Under the pieces are notes generated by a model that saw nothing but the letters and a program-made list of their open reading frames with translations, was not told where the DNA came from and did no database searches. Shown in pieces: positions 17,017-28,383 of a DNA stretch of 64,000 bases (its first letter is position 1; every line of letters begins with the position of its first letter). A program made the translations under genes and the position numbers. Source of the stretch: Bradyrhizobium sp. CCBAU 53340 (GTDB lineage: Bacteria; Pseudomonadota; Alphaproteobacteria; Rhizobiales; Xanthobacteraceae); the NCBI RefSeq assembly GCF_015291645.1, contig NZ_CP030055.1:6758001-6822000 (forward strand), read 5' to 3'.

Positions 17017-17120
17017 GTCATTCCGGGGCGCGCCACTTGGCGCGAGCCCGGAATCCATTGAGCAACAGATTCAGCGGCACGATGGATTCCGGGTTCACGC
17101 TTCGCGTGCCCCGGAATGAC
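17017..17120. repeat. Palindromic intergenic repeat, family E
   Basis: Outer arms GTCATTCCGGGGCGCG and CGTGCCCCGGAATGAC, inner arms CCCGGAATCCATTG and GATGGATTCCGGG. It lies in the gap between YqeY and the epoxide hydrolase gene. A related end (TCATTCCGTGGGGCGCG) is seen near 53633. Confidence 0.8.
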
Positions 17121-17124
17121 GGGC

Positions 17125-17580
17125 CTAGCCCGACAGCGCGGCCTTCACCAGGCCGCTGGCCTTGCCGAAATCCATCTGGCCCGCGTACTTGGCGCGCAGC
17201 ACCGCGATCACCTTGCCCATGTCCTTCATGCCGGCGGCGCCGGTTTCGGTGATGGCAGCCGAGATCGCCTTCTTCACCTCGTCGTCGGCCATCTGCTTCG
17301 GCAGGTAGGCCGAGATCACCGCAATCTCTTCCCGCTCCTGTGCCGCGAGCTCGGCGCGGCCGCCCTTGTCGTAGAGCTCGACCGCCTCCTGGCGCTGCTT
17401 GATCATCTTCTGCAGCACGGCGAGCAAATCGGCGTCGGACAGCGGCGGCTTGCCCTTGCCGCGGGCGTCGATGTCGGCGTTCTTGATGGTCGAGTTGACC
17501 ATGCGCAGCGTGGAGAGCTTGCGCTCGTCCTTGGCCTTCATGGCCTCCTTGACCGCATTGTTGATGTCGTCGCGCAGCAT
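17125..17580 (-). CDS. GatB/YqeY-domain protein
   Basis: A 151-residue stand-alone YqeY protein, related to the C-terminal tail of the tRNA amidotransferase subunit GatB. Characteristic parts are MLRDDINNAVKEAMKAKDER, KLSTLRMVNSTIKNADID, LPKQMADDEV and GKVIAVLRAKYAGQMDFGKA. Stand-alone members are thought to help tRNA-dependent amidation or tRNA binding, but this is not settled. It is divergent from carA, an arrangement often seen in rhizobia. The 229-base spacer to carA has no gene. Confidence 0.92.
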   Translation of the reverse strand: MLRDDINNAVKEAMKAKDERKLSTLRMVNSTIKNADIDARGKGKPPLSDADLLAVLQKMIKQRQEAVELYDKGGRAELAAQEREEIAVISAYLPKQMADDEVKKAISAAITETGAAGMKDMGKVIAVLRAKYAGQMDFGKASGLVKAALSG

Positions 17581-17809
17581 GATCGTGATCCTCTCAATCC
17601 ATGGCCCTGATCTAAGCCGTTCGCGGGAAAGAGGCCATAGCGGACCTTGTCACGGGGGTTCATTGTTTCCCGCCTGACGGCCAAAACGGCGCAAAATTTC
17701 AGGACCCAACCTAAGTCCCTGAGGGGACCTGTCAAATATGCAAAAACGCATGTGAATCCGGCGTTTCCCGCTTTGACGGGCGCCCGCAGGGGGCTTATGA
17801 AGCGGGCTC

Positions 17810-19000
17810 ATGACACAACATGACAACGATCCCGCCTGGCCGGACCATAAACCGACCGCGCTCCTCGTGCTTGCCGATGGCACGGTGCTCGAAGGCTTCG
17901 GTCTCGGCGCCGAAGGCCAAGCCGTCGGCGAAGTCTGCTTCAACACCGCGATGACCGGCTATGAAGAGATCCTCACCGATCCCTCCTATGCCGGCCAGCT
18001 TATCACCTTCACCTTCCCGCATATCGGCAATGTCGGTACCAACGAGGAAGACATCGAGACGGTGAACATGGCCGCGACGCCCGGCGCGCGCGGCGTGATC
18101 CTGCGCACCGCGATCACCGATCCTTCGAACTACCGCGCCACCAAGCATCTCGACGCCTGGCTCAAGGCGCGCGGCATCATCGGCCTCTCCGGCATCGACA
18201 CCCGCGCGCTGACCGCGCTGATCCGCAGCAAGGGCATGCCCAATGCCGTGATCGCGCACGCCAAGGACGGGCAGTTCGACCTGCATGGCCTGAAGGAGGA
18301 AGCGCGCGAATGGCCCGGCCTCGAAGGCATGGACCTCGTGCCGATGGTCACCTCGGGCCAGCGCTTCACCTGGGACGAGACGCCCTGGCTGTGGGACAAG
18401 GGTTTTGGCCGCCAGGACAAGCCCGAGTTCAACGTCGTCGCCATCGACTACGGCATCAAGCGCAATATTTTGCGCCTGCTCGCCGGCGTTGGCTGCAAGG
18501 TGACGGTGGTGCCGGCAACGACCTCGTCCGAAGACATCCTGGCGATGAAGCCGGACGGCGTATTCCTGTCGAACGGTCCGGGCGATCCGGCCGCGACGGG
18601 CAAGTATGCCGTGCCTGTGATCCAGGACGTCATCAAGTCGGGCACCCCGACCTTCGGCATTTGTCTCGGACACCAGATGCTTGGTCTTGCCGTCGGCGCC
18701 AGAACCAAGAAGATGCATCAGGGCCATCACGGCGCCAATCATCCCGTCAAGGACGAGACCACCGGCAAGGTCGAGATCACCTCGATGAACCATGGCTTCG
18801 CGGTAGACGAGAAGACGCTGCCAAAGGGCGCGACCCAGACCCACATCTCCCTGTTCGACGGATCCAATTGCGGCATCCAGCTCGACGGCAGGCCAGTGTT
18901 CTCGGTGCAGTATCACCCCGAGGCCTCGCCCGGCCCGCGCGACTCGCACTATCTGTTCCAGCGCTTTGCCGATCTGATGCGGCAGAAGAAGAGCGCGTAA
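17810..19000 (+). CDS. carA: Carbamoyl-phosphate synthase small (glutaminase) subunit
   Basis: CarA releases ammonia from glutamine and channels it to CarB to make carbamoyl phosphate for pyrimidines and arginine. The 396-residue protein has the N-terminal CPSase domain (LVLADGTVLEGFGLGAEGQA, FNTAMTGYEEILTDPSYAGQ) and a class I glutamine amidotransferase domain. The nucleophile C285 is in GICLGHQMLGLA, and the His/Glu pair is in YHPEASPGP. Length is normal. A strong terminator follows. carB is about 4 kb downstream and separately transcribed, unlike the carAB operon of enteric bacteria. Confidence 0.97.
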   Translation: MTQHDNDPAWPDHKPTALLVLADGTVLEGFGLGAEGQAVGEVCFNTAMTGYEEILTDPSYAGQLITFTFPHIGNVGTNEEDIETVNMAATPGARGVILRTAITDPSNYRATKHLDAWLKARGIIGLSGIDTRALTALIRSKGMPNAVIAHAKDGQFDLHGLKEEAREWPGLEGMDLVPMVTSGQRFTWDETPWLWDKGFGRQDKPEFNVVAIDYGIKRNILRLLAGVGCKVTVVPATTSSEDILAMKPDGVFLSNGPGDPAATGKYAVPVIQDVIKSGTPTFGICLGHQMLGLAVGARTKKMHQGHHGANHPVKDETTGKVEITSMNHGFAVDEKTLPKGATQTHISLFDGSNCGIQLDGRPVFSVQYHPEASPGPRDSHYLFQRFADLMRQKKSA

Positions 19001-19020
19001 GGTACTATCGCGGTGCATTC

Positions 19021-19050
19021 AAAAAGCCCGGGCCATGCCCGGGCTTTTTC
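19021..19050 (+). terminator. Rho-independent terminator after carA
   Basis: AAAAAGCCCGGG CCAT CCCGGGCTTTTT: a 12-base near-perfect stem with a T run, 20 bases after the carA stop. Confidence 0.9.
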
Positions 19051-19111
19051 GTCAAGGAACGTCGCCTTACGCCATCCGTTGAACCCTGCTACGCCCGTGC
19101 AGGAGCCTGTC

Positions 19112-19633
19112 ATGTCCGTCGTCCGCGACTATGCCGAACCGCTCGCCATCGTGTTCGAGGATGACGGGCTCGTGCCGAACAACATCCTGCCATTCCTGGT
19201 CTACCAGGGCGCAGTTACGCTCGATCCGAAGCAGCCCGAGCAGACCATCGAAAACCTGTTCGAAACCAACAATTGGGGCGGTACCTGGCGTAACGGCGTC
19301 TACGACTATCTGCATTACCACGCGACCGTGCATGAGGTGCTCGGCGTCGCGCGCGGCCACGCCCGCGTTCGCTTCGGCGGCGATCACGGCCAGGAGCTGG
19401 AGATCAAAGCCGGTGATGTCGCGATTTTGCCGGCCGGCACAGGACATCAATGCATCAAGGCGAGCGAGGATTTCTGCGTGATCGGCGCTTATCCGCCGGG
19501 TGCGAAAATGGAGATCACGCGCGCGACGCCGGAGAACCATGCCAAGGCGCTGAAGACGATTCCGAAAGTTGCATTGCCCCCGGCCGATCCGGTGACGGGC
19601 ACGCACGGCGCGTTGATGCGGCTGTGGCGGTAG
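19112..19633 (+). CDS. Cupin-fold protein (YjlB-like)
   Basis: A 173-residue protein with one cupin barrel. Cupin motif 1 is in YLHYHATVHEVLGVARGHARV, with metal-ligand-type histidines; motif 2 is in GDVAILPAGTGHQCI. Before it is a segment NNILPFLVYQGAV typical of the YjlB subgroup. Reaction unknown; the residues suggest a metal site. The ATG at 19112 is used because the region before it includes the carA terminator. The gene stands alone. Confidence 0.85.
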   Translation: MSVVRDYAEPLAIVFEDDGLVPNNILPFLVYQGAVTLDPKQPEQTIENLFETNNWGGTWRNGVYDYLHYHATVHEVLGVARGHARVRFGGDHGQELEIKAGDVAILPAGTGHQCIKASEDFCVIGAYPPGAKMEITRATPENHAKALKTIPKVALPPADPVTGTHGALMRLWR

Positions 19634-19649
19634 CGACAAGCGCGATGCC

Positions 19650-19745
19650 CGTAGGGTGGGCAAAGGCGCGCTCTTGCGCGCCGTGCCCACGATATCTATC
19701 GACCGCGAAAAATGCGTGGGCACGCTTCGCTTTGCCCACCCTACG
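19650..19745. repeat. Palindromic intergenic repeat, family D, copy 2
   Basis: Arms CGTAGGGTGGGCAAAG / CTTTGCCCACCCTACG as in the copies at 9335 and 61807, with inner arms CGTGCCCACG / CGTGGGCACG. It separates the convergent cupin and dps genes. Confidence 0.85.
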
Positions 19746-19753
19746 AGGATTCC

Positions 19754-20278
19754 CTACGCCGCGTTGCTACCTTCCTGCCGTGTCGCCTCGAACAGGAACC
19801 ACGTCCGCCGCTCGGTCTCGTCGATGAAGACTTCGAGGATGCTGGCGCTGGCGACATCGCCGGCATCGTCGCAGACCTCGTGCGCCTTGCGCATGGCCGC
19901 CGCGACATGCTTGTTGTCCTGCATCAGCTCGCGCAGCATCTCGCGCGGGGGCACGTAGTCCTCGTTGTTGTCCTTGATGGTCTGGAGCTTTGCGACCTGG
20001 CCGATCGACTTCAGCGTGGTGCCGCCGATCTTGCGGACGCGCTCGGCAAGCTGGTCGGTGGTGGCGAAGACCTGCTCGGACTGCTCGTCCAGCAGCAGAT
20101 GGTAATCCCGGAAATGCCGACCGCTGATGTGCCAGTGGAAATTCTTGGTCTTGAGGTACAGCGCGAATGCGTCGGCCAGAAGCACGTTGAGCGCCTCGGA
20201 AACCTTGTTGACCGCCTGGGGCTGCAGATCGGTGGGGGTATCGAGATCGGGCGAGACCTTGCTGGGGGCTTTGCTCAC
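19754..20278 (-). CDS. dps: Dps-type ferritin (DNA-protection protein)
   Basis: A 174-residue four-helix protein of the Dps family, which stores iron using hydrogen peroxide as oxidant and protects DNA. The ferroxidase signature is complete: FHWHISGRHFRDYHLLLDEQ, with His, Asp and Glu in the spacing usual for the inter-subunit site. The start is GTG at 20278, decided by the Shine-Dalgarno AGGAAGG six bases upstream. It converges with the cupin gene. Confidence 0.92.
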   Translation of the reverse strand: MSKAPSKVSPDLDTPTDLQPQAVNKVSEALNVLLADAFALYLKTKNFHWHISGRHFRDYHLLLDEQSEQVFATTDQLAERVRKIGGTTLKSIGQVAKLQTIKDNNEDYVPPREMLRELMQDNKHVAAAMRKAHEVCDDAGDVASASILEVFIDETERRTWFLFEATRQEGSNAA

Positions 20279-20382
20279 GGGAAACCTTCCTGTTAGGACG
20301 CGGACATTGACGGCGCGCCGTCGCACCCCTAACGCAAGGCGGGCAATGCAGTTCCTCGGTAGGAACCGCCGGGCGGGATACC

Positions 20383-21084
20383 ATGGACGATTGGATCGAT
20401 TATTACGACTCGACGCATACGATCTATGTCAGCAAGCTGCATCGCGACTTGCACTTCCAGATCATTGCGCGGGACATCATCGGCTACATCACCTCGCCCG
20501 ACGCGACGGTGCTCGACTATGCCTGCGGCGAGGCGCTATCGGCGAACGAGGTTGCGGCTGCCTGTGGTCAGCTGATCCTGGCTGAGCCCGCGCCCGGTGT
20601 GCGCGGCCGGCTGATCGCGCGTTTTGCCCCGAACACCAAGATCCGCGTCCGCTCGCTCGATGACGTCCGCAAGATGCAGGACCAGTCCATCGATCTCATC
20701 GTGATGAACTCGGTCGCGCAATACATGACGGCGGAGGAGCTCGATGCCGCGCTCATCAATGCCAGGCGGATCCTGAAGCCATCTGGCAAGCTCGTGCTCG
20801 GCGATATTCTCCAGCCGCATGTCGGCATGTTCAGAGACGTGACTGCGCTGCTCTCCTTCGGCCTGCGTCACGGATTCCTGAAGGATGCGCTGATCGGGCT
20901 CGTCAGCACCGCGCTGTCGGACTATCGCCATCTGCGCTCGCGCATCGGGCTGCAGCGCTACAGCGAGGACGAGATCGCTGCCAAGCTGAAGGCGGCGGGC
21001 TTCGCCAGCCAGCGCGCCAACACCAATATCGGCCACAACCGCTGGCGCATGACCTTCATCGCGCGGCCGCCTCTGGTCCGTTAA
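20383..21084 (+). CDS. Class I SAM-dependent methyltransferase
   Basis: A 233-residue methyltransferase fold: motif I is VLDYACGEALSANEVA (about residues 46-61), an acidic residue follows in ILAEPAPG, and post-motif strands are SIDLIVMNSVAQYM and LKPSGKLVLGDILQP. The last helix and strand end in RWRMTFIARPP. Motif I reads DYACGEA rather than the classical DxGxGxG. The substrate is unknown. Single gene. Confidence 0.85.
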   Translation: MDDWIDYYDSTHTIYVSKLHRDLHFQIIARDIIGYITSPDATVLDYACGEALSANEVAAACGQLILAEPAPGVRGRLIARFAPNTKIRVRSLDDVRKMQDQSIDLIVMNSVAQYMTAEELDAALINARRILKPSGKLVLGDILQPHVGMFRDVTALLSFGLRHGFLKDALIGLVSTALSDYRHLRSRIGLQRYSEDEIAAKLKAAGFASQRANTNIGHNRWRMTFIARPPLVR

Positions 21085-21138
21085 GCATAACGACCACCTG
21101 AGGTGGCTTGTCGCACCCCGATCGGACATGATCGCCGC

Positions 21139-21214
21139 GGCCCGGTGGCGGAAGCGTCTACGCGAGAGCGGTGCATCGCTCTTCATCCTGGTTCAAATCC
21201 AGGCCGGGCCTCCA
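21139..21214 (+). tRNA. Non-canonical tRNA-like gene with Cys features (GCA, U73)
   Basis: A 76-base sequence can be folded with a perfect 7-bp acceptor stem (GGCCCGG / CCGGGCC), U73, encoded CCA, and a perfect T-arm (CCTGG TTCAAAT CCAGG). U73 and the GCA triplet are the main cysteine identity elements. The rest is abnormal. The D-loop GAAGCGTCTA lacks the usual GG. The anticodon arm (21164-21183) can form a 5-bp stem with an 8-base loop or a 6-7 bp stem with a 6-base loop, never the normal 5 and 7. It may be a specialised or decaying tRNA-Cys, or a non-translating tRNA mimic. Confidence 0.6.
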
Positions 21215-21274
21215 CGCTTCGCCCCTTCGGGGCTACGCGTGGCGCAGCCACGCAAGGCCTGAAGGGGCGAGGCG
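21215..21274. repeat. Nested hairpin directly after the tRNA-like gene
   Basis: Outer arms CGCTTCGCCCCTTC and GAAGGGGCGAGGCG pair with one mismatch. An inner stem GCGTGGC-GCA-GCCACGC lies within. It begins at the base after the CCA end. It might stop transcription or guide processing, or be a repeat element; there is no T run. Confidence 0.6.
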
Positions 21275-21328
21275 TGTCCGGCGTAGCTGGAGCGAAGCGC
21301 AAGCGAAGACGGACTGGATCCGCAGTCC

Positions 21329-21700
21329 TCACCCCGCCTCAACCACCTCACACTCCGCAACAAGCTGAAGCCTGTCCGCGTCCTTCGCCGCTGATTTGAG
21401 CACGGCATCGAGCAGGCCGGGGAAGCGCGCCTCGAGGTCCTCTCGCCGCAGCCGCATGAAGCGGTTCGTGCCCGCCACGCGCGTCTGCATCAGCCCGCAA
21501 TCGCGTAGCTTTGCGAAGTGATAGGTGAGGTTCGACTTGCCGGCGAGCCCATTGAAGTCGCCGCAGCAAAGTTCGCTGCTGACACGTTCCTGCTGGGCGA
21601 GCTGATAGACGATCGCGAGCCGGATCGGATCGCTCAGACAATCCAGAACCAGGGGCAGCTCGATCTGCTCGCGGGTGGGGTGGGGCGGCGTGCGGCTCAT
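21329..21700 (-). CDS. ArsR/HTH-type repressor divergent from an MFS pump
   Basis: A 123-residue winged-helix regulator: LVLDCLSDPIRLAIVYQLAQ, then ELCCGDFNGLAGKSNLTYHFAKLRDCGLM, where the recognition helix is KSNLTYHFAKL. A CC pair at the start of this segment could bind a metal or react with an electrophile. ATG at 21700 is used. It is transcribed divergently from the MFS gene, across two copies of one 18-bp palindrome. The obvious model is repression of both genes, relieved by a substrate of the pump. Confidence 0.88.
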   Translation of the reverse strand: MSRTPPHPTREQIELPLVLDCLSDPIRLAIVYQLAQQERVSSELCCGDFNGLAGKSNLTYHFAKLRDCGLMQTRVAGTNRFMRLRREDLEARFPGLLDAVLKSAAKDADRLQLVAECEVVEAG

Positions 21701-21731
21701 GACCTGCGAATCATAGCGACGCGAGCGCAAT

Positions 21732-21749
21732 GTTCAATAGTTCTTGAAC
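21732..21749. promoter_or_regulatory. ArsR-type operator copy 1
   Basis: GTTCAATAGTTCTTGAAC has perfect 6-base arms and the same GTTCAAT...TTGAAC pattern as the copy at 21780-21797, 48 bases away. It lies 32 bases before the regulator start. Confidence 0.7.
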
Positions 21750-21779
21750 CAATTGACTCCCGAATCGTCTTCTTTGATA

Positions 21780-21797
21780 GTTCAATAAACATTGAAC
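21780..21797. promoter_or_regulatory. ArsR-type operator copy 2
   Basis: GTTCAATAAACATTGAAC has perfect 7-base arms around four bases. It ends 15 bases before the MFS ATG at 21813, overlapping the expected promoter and 5' leader. Confidence 0.75.
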
Positions 21798-21812
21798 ATA
21801 GGATTTTGGACC

Positions 21813-22982
21813 ATGAGCGTGTTCTGGCTGGCCCTTGGGGCCTTCGCAATCGGCACTGAAGGCTTTGTCATTGCGGGGCTTTTGCCCGCGATCGCCAATG
21901 ATCTCTCGATTTCGGTGCCGGCCGCCGGCCAATTGGTCACCGCCTACGCCCTCACCTATGCCGTGGGGTCGCCGATCCTGGCGGTGGCGCTGAACAACAT
22001 CGATCGTCGGACGGTGCTGGCCCTCGCGCTCTCGACCTTCATCGCCGGAAATCTGGCGGCGATGGTGGCGTCGAACTATTCGCTGCTTCTGGCCTCGCGG
22101 ATGCTAATGGCGCTGGGTTCCGGGCTGTGCATGCCGACGGCGCTCGCCGTATCGGTTGCTGTCGCCTCGCCGGAACGCCGCGGCCGCGCCGTGGCGCTGG
22201 TGACCTCGGGCCTCACGGTTGCGACCGTCATCGGCGTGCCCCTCGGCAATCTCGTTGGCAGCCTGCTCGGCTGGCGCGCGACCTTCGCGATGGTTGCGGT
22301 GATCGGCACCGTCGCGCTCGCAGGCCTGCTGCTCGGCCTGCCCCGCGGCCTGCCGCGCAACACGGCCTCGCTCAGCGAAAGGCTGGCGGTGGCGCGCCAT
22401 GGCAATGTCGTGATCGCCCTTGCCATCACGATTTTATGGGCGCTCGGCGGCTTCACCGTATTCACCTATTTCGCAGTCCCGCTGCGCGGCCTCGGCTTCG
22501 ATGCCTCCCAGATCAGCCTGGCGCTGCTGGTGTTTGGCGGCGCGGCCGCGATCGGGAACATGCTGGGCGGCATCCTGGCGGACCGCCTGGGAACGCTCAC
22601 GACCGCGGCCCTGGGGCTCGCGGGCATGGCGAGCGCACTGATCCTGCATTCGCTGGTCTTGAAGCTGATGCCGGGTCAGGCCTACTACGCGGTGCTGGCC
22701 GCGATCTTCCTCTGGGGCCTCTCGGGCTGGGCGTTCTACCCGGCCCAGATCGCCAGCATCATCCGGATCGAGCCGCAGGCCTGGATGATCGCCCTCTCGC
22801 TCAATGCCTCCGCGATGTATCTGGGCTTTGCCATCGGCGGGGCCGTAGGGGGCGCGGTGCTGGCCACCCTCTCGCCTGACGATCTCGGCTGGATCGGCGG
22901 ATCGAGCGTTGCCGCCTCGCTTCTGGTGCATCTCGCCCGCGGCTGGCAGGCCCGGCCAAAACCCGTCAAAATTGCCGGTTGA
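21813..22982 (+). CDS. MFS transporter, drug/sugar efflux type
   Basis: A 389-residue 12-helix major facilitator protein. The opening [22 protein letters not shown] with GTEGF is typical of the YdhP/AraJ-like efflux group. Family motif [20 protein letters not shown] is motif C (GxxxGPxxGG-like), a mark of antiporters. The ATG at 21813 is chosen; a TTG 21 bases earlier overlaps the operator. It is controlled by the divergent ArsR-type gene by inference. The substrate is unknown. Confidence 0.9.
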   Translation: MSVFWLALGAFAIGTEGFVIAGLLPAIANDLSISVPAAGQLVTAYALTYAVGSPILAVALNNIDRRTVLALALSTFIAGNLAAMVASNYSLLLASRMLMALGSGLCMPTALAVSVAVASPERRGRAVALVTSGLTVATVIGVPLGNLVGSLLGWRATFAMVAVIGTVALAGLLLGLPRGLPRNTASLSERLAVARHGNVVIALAITILWALGGFTVFTYFAVPLRGLGFDASQISLALLVFGGAAAIGNMLGGILADRLGTLTTAALGLAGMASALILHSLVLKLMPGQAYYAVLAAIFLWGLSGWAFYPAQIASIIRIEPQAWMIALSLNASAMYLGFAIGGAVGGAVLATLSPDDLGWIGGSSVAASLLVHLARGWQARPKPVKIAG

Positions 22983-23065
22983 TGGGCATTTTTCGGGGTT
23001 TCGCCGCCCCGAAAACTGGTCTAAGACCCACCCGCGCGCGAGGGAAGACCCCGCGCTCTCGGCTC

Positions 23066-23095
23066 AGGGGACGCGCGGCAGCGCGCCCTTTTTTT
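23066..23095 (+). terminator. Terminator hairpin 29 bases before carB
   Basis: An AGGGGACGCGC / GCGCGCCCTT stem with small bulges is followed by seven Ts (23089-23095). It may end the MFS transcript. Because only 29 bases separate it from the carB ATG, a carB promoter upstream of it would make it an attenuator. Confidence 0.7.
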
Positions 23096-23124
23096 GTGCC
23101 CAAAATCCAGTCCGGCGAGAGTTG

Positions 23125-26589
<3,465 letters not shown>

Positions 26590-26794
26590 TCGTTGGCGGC
26601 GGCAAAGCCTCCGCTAAGTGATTGGCAATGAAGCCACAATGGCCGGAGGAACTGTCCGGCCATGTGGTTGTTCTGTTCCGGCGCCGGACCCACATAACGC
26701 TCCGGCGGCCGCGTGTTCAGCGCCGGGAGCAGTGACGAATCAAGGTTGCGGCGCCCTTCGTTTTGGGGCGCACGACTGGAGAACGAGAGAAGCG

Positions 26795-27268
26795 ATGGAA
26801 AAGGTTCCGATGACCGCGAGCGGCTTTGCCGCGCTCGGGGAAGAATTGAAGAAGCGCCAGTCCGAGGACCGTCCGCGCATCATCGAGCATATCGCGGAAG
26901 CGCGCTCGCATGGCGACCTGTCGGAAAACGCCGAATATCACGCCGCGAAAGAAGAACAGTCCCACAATGAGGGCCGGATCGCCGAGCTCGAGGACAAGCT
27001 TGCGCGCGCCGACATCATCGACATTTCCAAGCTCTCCGGCGACACCATCAAGTTCGGCGCCACCGTGACCCTGGTCGACGAGGACACCGAGAAGAAGACG
27101 GTGTGGCAGATCGTCGGCGAAGTTGAGGCCGATGCCAAGAAGGGCCGCATCTCCATCACCTCGCCGCTGGCGCGCGCGCTGATCGGCAAGAAGAAGGGCT
27201 CCACCGTCGAGGTCAACGCACCCGGCGGCGCCAAGGCCTATGAGATCACCAAGGTGGAGTGGCGGTAA
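26795..27268 (+). CDS. greA: Transcription elongation factor GreA
   Basis: GreA enters the secondary channel of RNA polymerase and stimulates cleavage of backtracked RNA. The 157-residue protein has the N-terminal coiled coil ([40 protein letters not shown]) with the acidic tip D/E residues in GDLSENAEY, and the C-terminal FKBP-like domain ([20 protein letters not shown]). Length is normal. The ATG at 26795 gives the standard N-terminus. A terminator follows closely. Confidence 0.97.
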   Translation: MEKVPMTASGFAALGEELKKRQSEDRPRIIEHIAEARSHGDLSENAEYHAAKEEQSHNEGRIAELEDKLARADIIDISKLSGDTIKFGATVTLVDEDTEKKTVWQIVGEVEADAKKGRISITSPLARALIGKKKGSTVEVNAPGGAKAYEITKVEWR

Positions 27269-27294
27269 GGACTTGCCTCTGCCACTGACGTTTG

Positions 27295-27322
27295 AAAAGG
27301 CCGCGCGTCGAGCGGCCTTTTT
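27295..27322 (+). terminator. Rho-independent terminator after greA
   Basis: AAAAGGCCGC / GCGGCCTTTTT stem with a 7-base loop, 26 bases after the greA stop. Confidence 0.9.
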
Positions 27323-27367
27323 GTTTCGGCGTGGTGCTTGTGCAAATAAAGCAGCGCTCGCACCAAC

Positions 27368-27454
27368 CGTCATTGCGAGCGCAGCGAAGCAATCCAGACT
27401 GCCACCGCGGAGACACTCTGGATTGCTTCGTCGCAAGCGCTCCTCGCAATGACG
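27368..27454. repeat. Palindromic intergenic repeat, family B, copy 2
   Basis: Outer arms CGTCATTGCGAG / CTCGCAATGACG and inner arms GAAGCAATCCAGACT / TCTGGATTGCTTCG, as in the copy at 2133-2249. Confidence 0.85.
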
Positions 27455-27483
27455 AGGTAGGAGCAGCGCGCCCAACTACATCA

Positions 27484-27602
27484 CCGTCATCCTGAGGTGC
27501 TCGCCTCTTCGGCGAGCCTCGAAGGGCGACGGCCCGACTATTGCCGCACGTTGATACATGCGGGCCGTTCATCCTTCGAGGCTCCCCCTGCGGTGCTCAG
27601 CA
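27484..27602. repeat. Palindromic intergenic repeat, family A, copy 2
   Basis: CGTCATCCTGAGG and GAGCCTCGAAGGGCGACGG occur in the first half; GCCGTTCATCCTTCGAGGCTC in the second half is the inverse. It is the same family as 985-1097. With the family B copy it fills the 27323-27637 gap. Confidence 0.75.
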
Positions 27603-27637
27603 CCGCAGGCCTTGCACCCGATAGGCCGATCGGCGCC

Positions 27638-28117
27638 CTACCGTCTTCCCTTCACCTCCAGCGGCACCGCCGCCTCGTATTTCGAATTATGCAGAACCAG
27701 CGATGTGCGCACGTTGCGCACGTGTGGTGCTGCGGTCAGGTGCGTCACGAAATCCTGGAACGTTGCCATGTCGGGGGCGACGCATTTCAGGATGAAATCG
27801 ACCTCGCCCGACAGCATCCAGCATTCCCGCACCAGCGGCTCGGCACGGACGAACTCCTCGAAGGCTCGCAAATCCGCTTCCGCCTGGCTGGAGAGGTGCA
27901 CTGCGGCGAACACAGTGACGTCGAAGCCGAGCTTCCGCGCGTCCAAGAGGCCGCGATAGCCGTGGATATAGCCTTCCTCCTCCAGAGCCCGGACACGGCG
28001 CAGGCAGGGCGGCGGGGAGATGCCGACGCGTTTGGCCAGCTCGACATTTGTGATTCGACCGTCAGCCTGGATCTCGGCGAGAATTTTGAGGTCGATCTCG
28101 TCTAGGTTCCGCGACAC
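27638..28117 (-). CDS. Lrp/AsnC-family transcriptional regulator
   Basis: A 159-residue regulator with an N-terminal HTH (LDEIDLKILAEIQADGRITN, then ELAKRVGISPPPCLRRVRAL) and a C-terminal RAM ligand-binding domain (FAAVHLSSQAEADLRAFEEF, GEVDFILKCVAPDMATFQDF). The start is GTG at 28117, supported by an AGGAG 11 bases upstream; earlier in-frame codons have no homology. It is divergent from trxB, which may be a target, but this is inference. Such proteins sense amino acids as octamers. Confidence 0.92.
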   Translation of the reverse strand: MSRNLDEIDLKILAEIQADGRITNVELAKRVGISPPPCLRRVRALEEEGYIHGYRGLLDARKLGFDVTVFAAVHLSSQAEADLRAFEEFVRAEPLVRECWMLSGEVDFILKCVAPDMATFQDFVTHLTAAPHVRNVRTSLVLHNSKYEAAVPLEVKGRR

Positions 28118-28383
28118 GTGATTGGAACTCCTGGCCTTGAGGCGGTATCGGGTGGGTCTGTCGCAATCCTCATAACCCAGTCTGCAGCAAATGAGCAATT
28201 TTATTGCGCGTGCAGCGCAAGCGACTTTTGTTCCTTGTTGGAAAAATCCGCTGATTGGGAATGCAATTCTTGCATAGCTCACCAGAAGGCTTAGATTAGC
28301 TCTGATATTTCAGCGCCTCCGCGAGGCCTCCCGGCACTTTCCGCGCCCGCGCTGCAAATCCCCCGTGAAAGGCGTCCATCGAA

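Noticed and set aside
17581..17809. Riboswitch upstream of carA
   Set aside because: Some short hairpins are present, but nothing fits a known riboswitch class and no clear terminator/antiterminator pair could be drawn.
21139..21214. Selenocysteine tRNA
   Set aside because: Too short, no long variable arm, no TCA anticodon and a 7-bp acceptor; cysteine-like features fit better.
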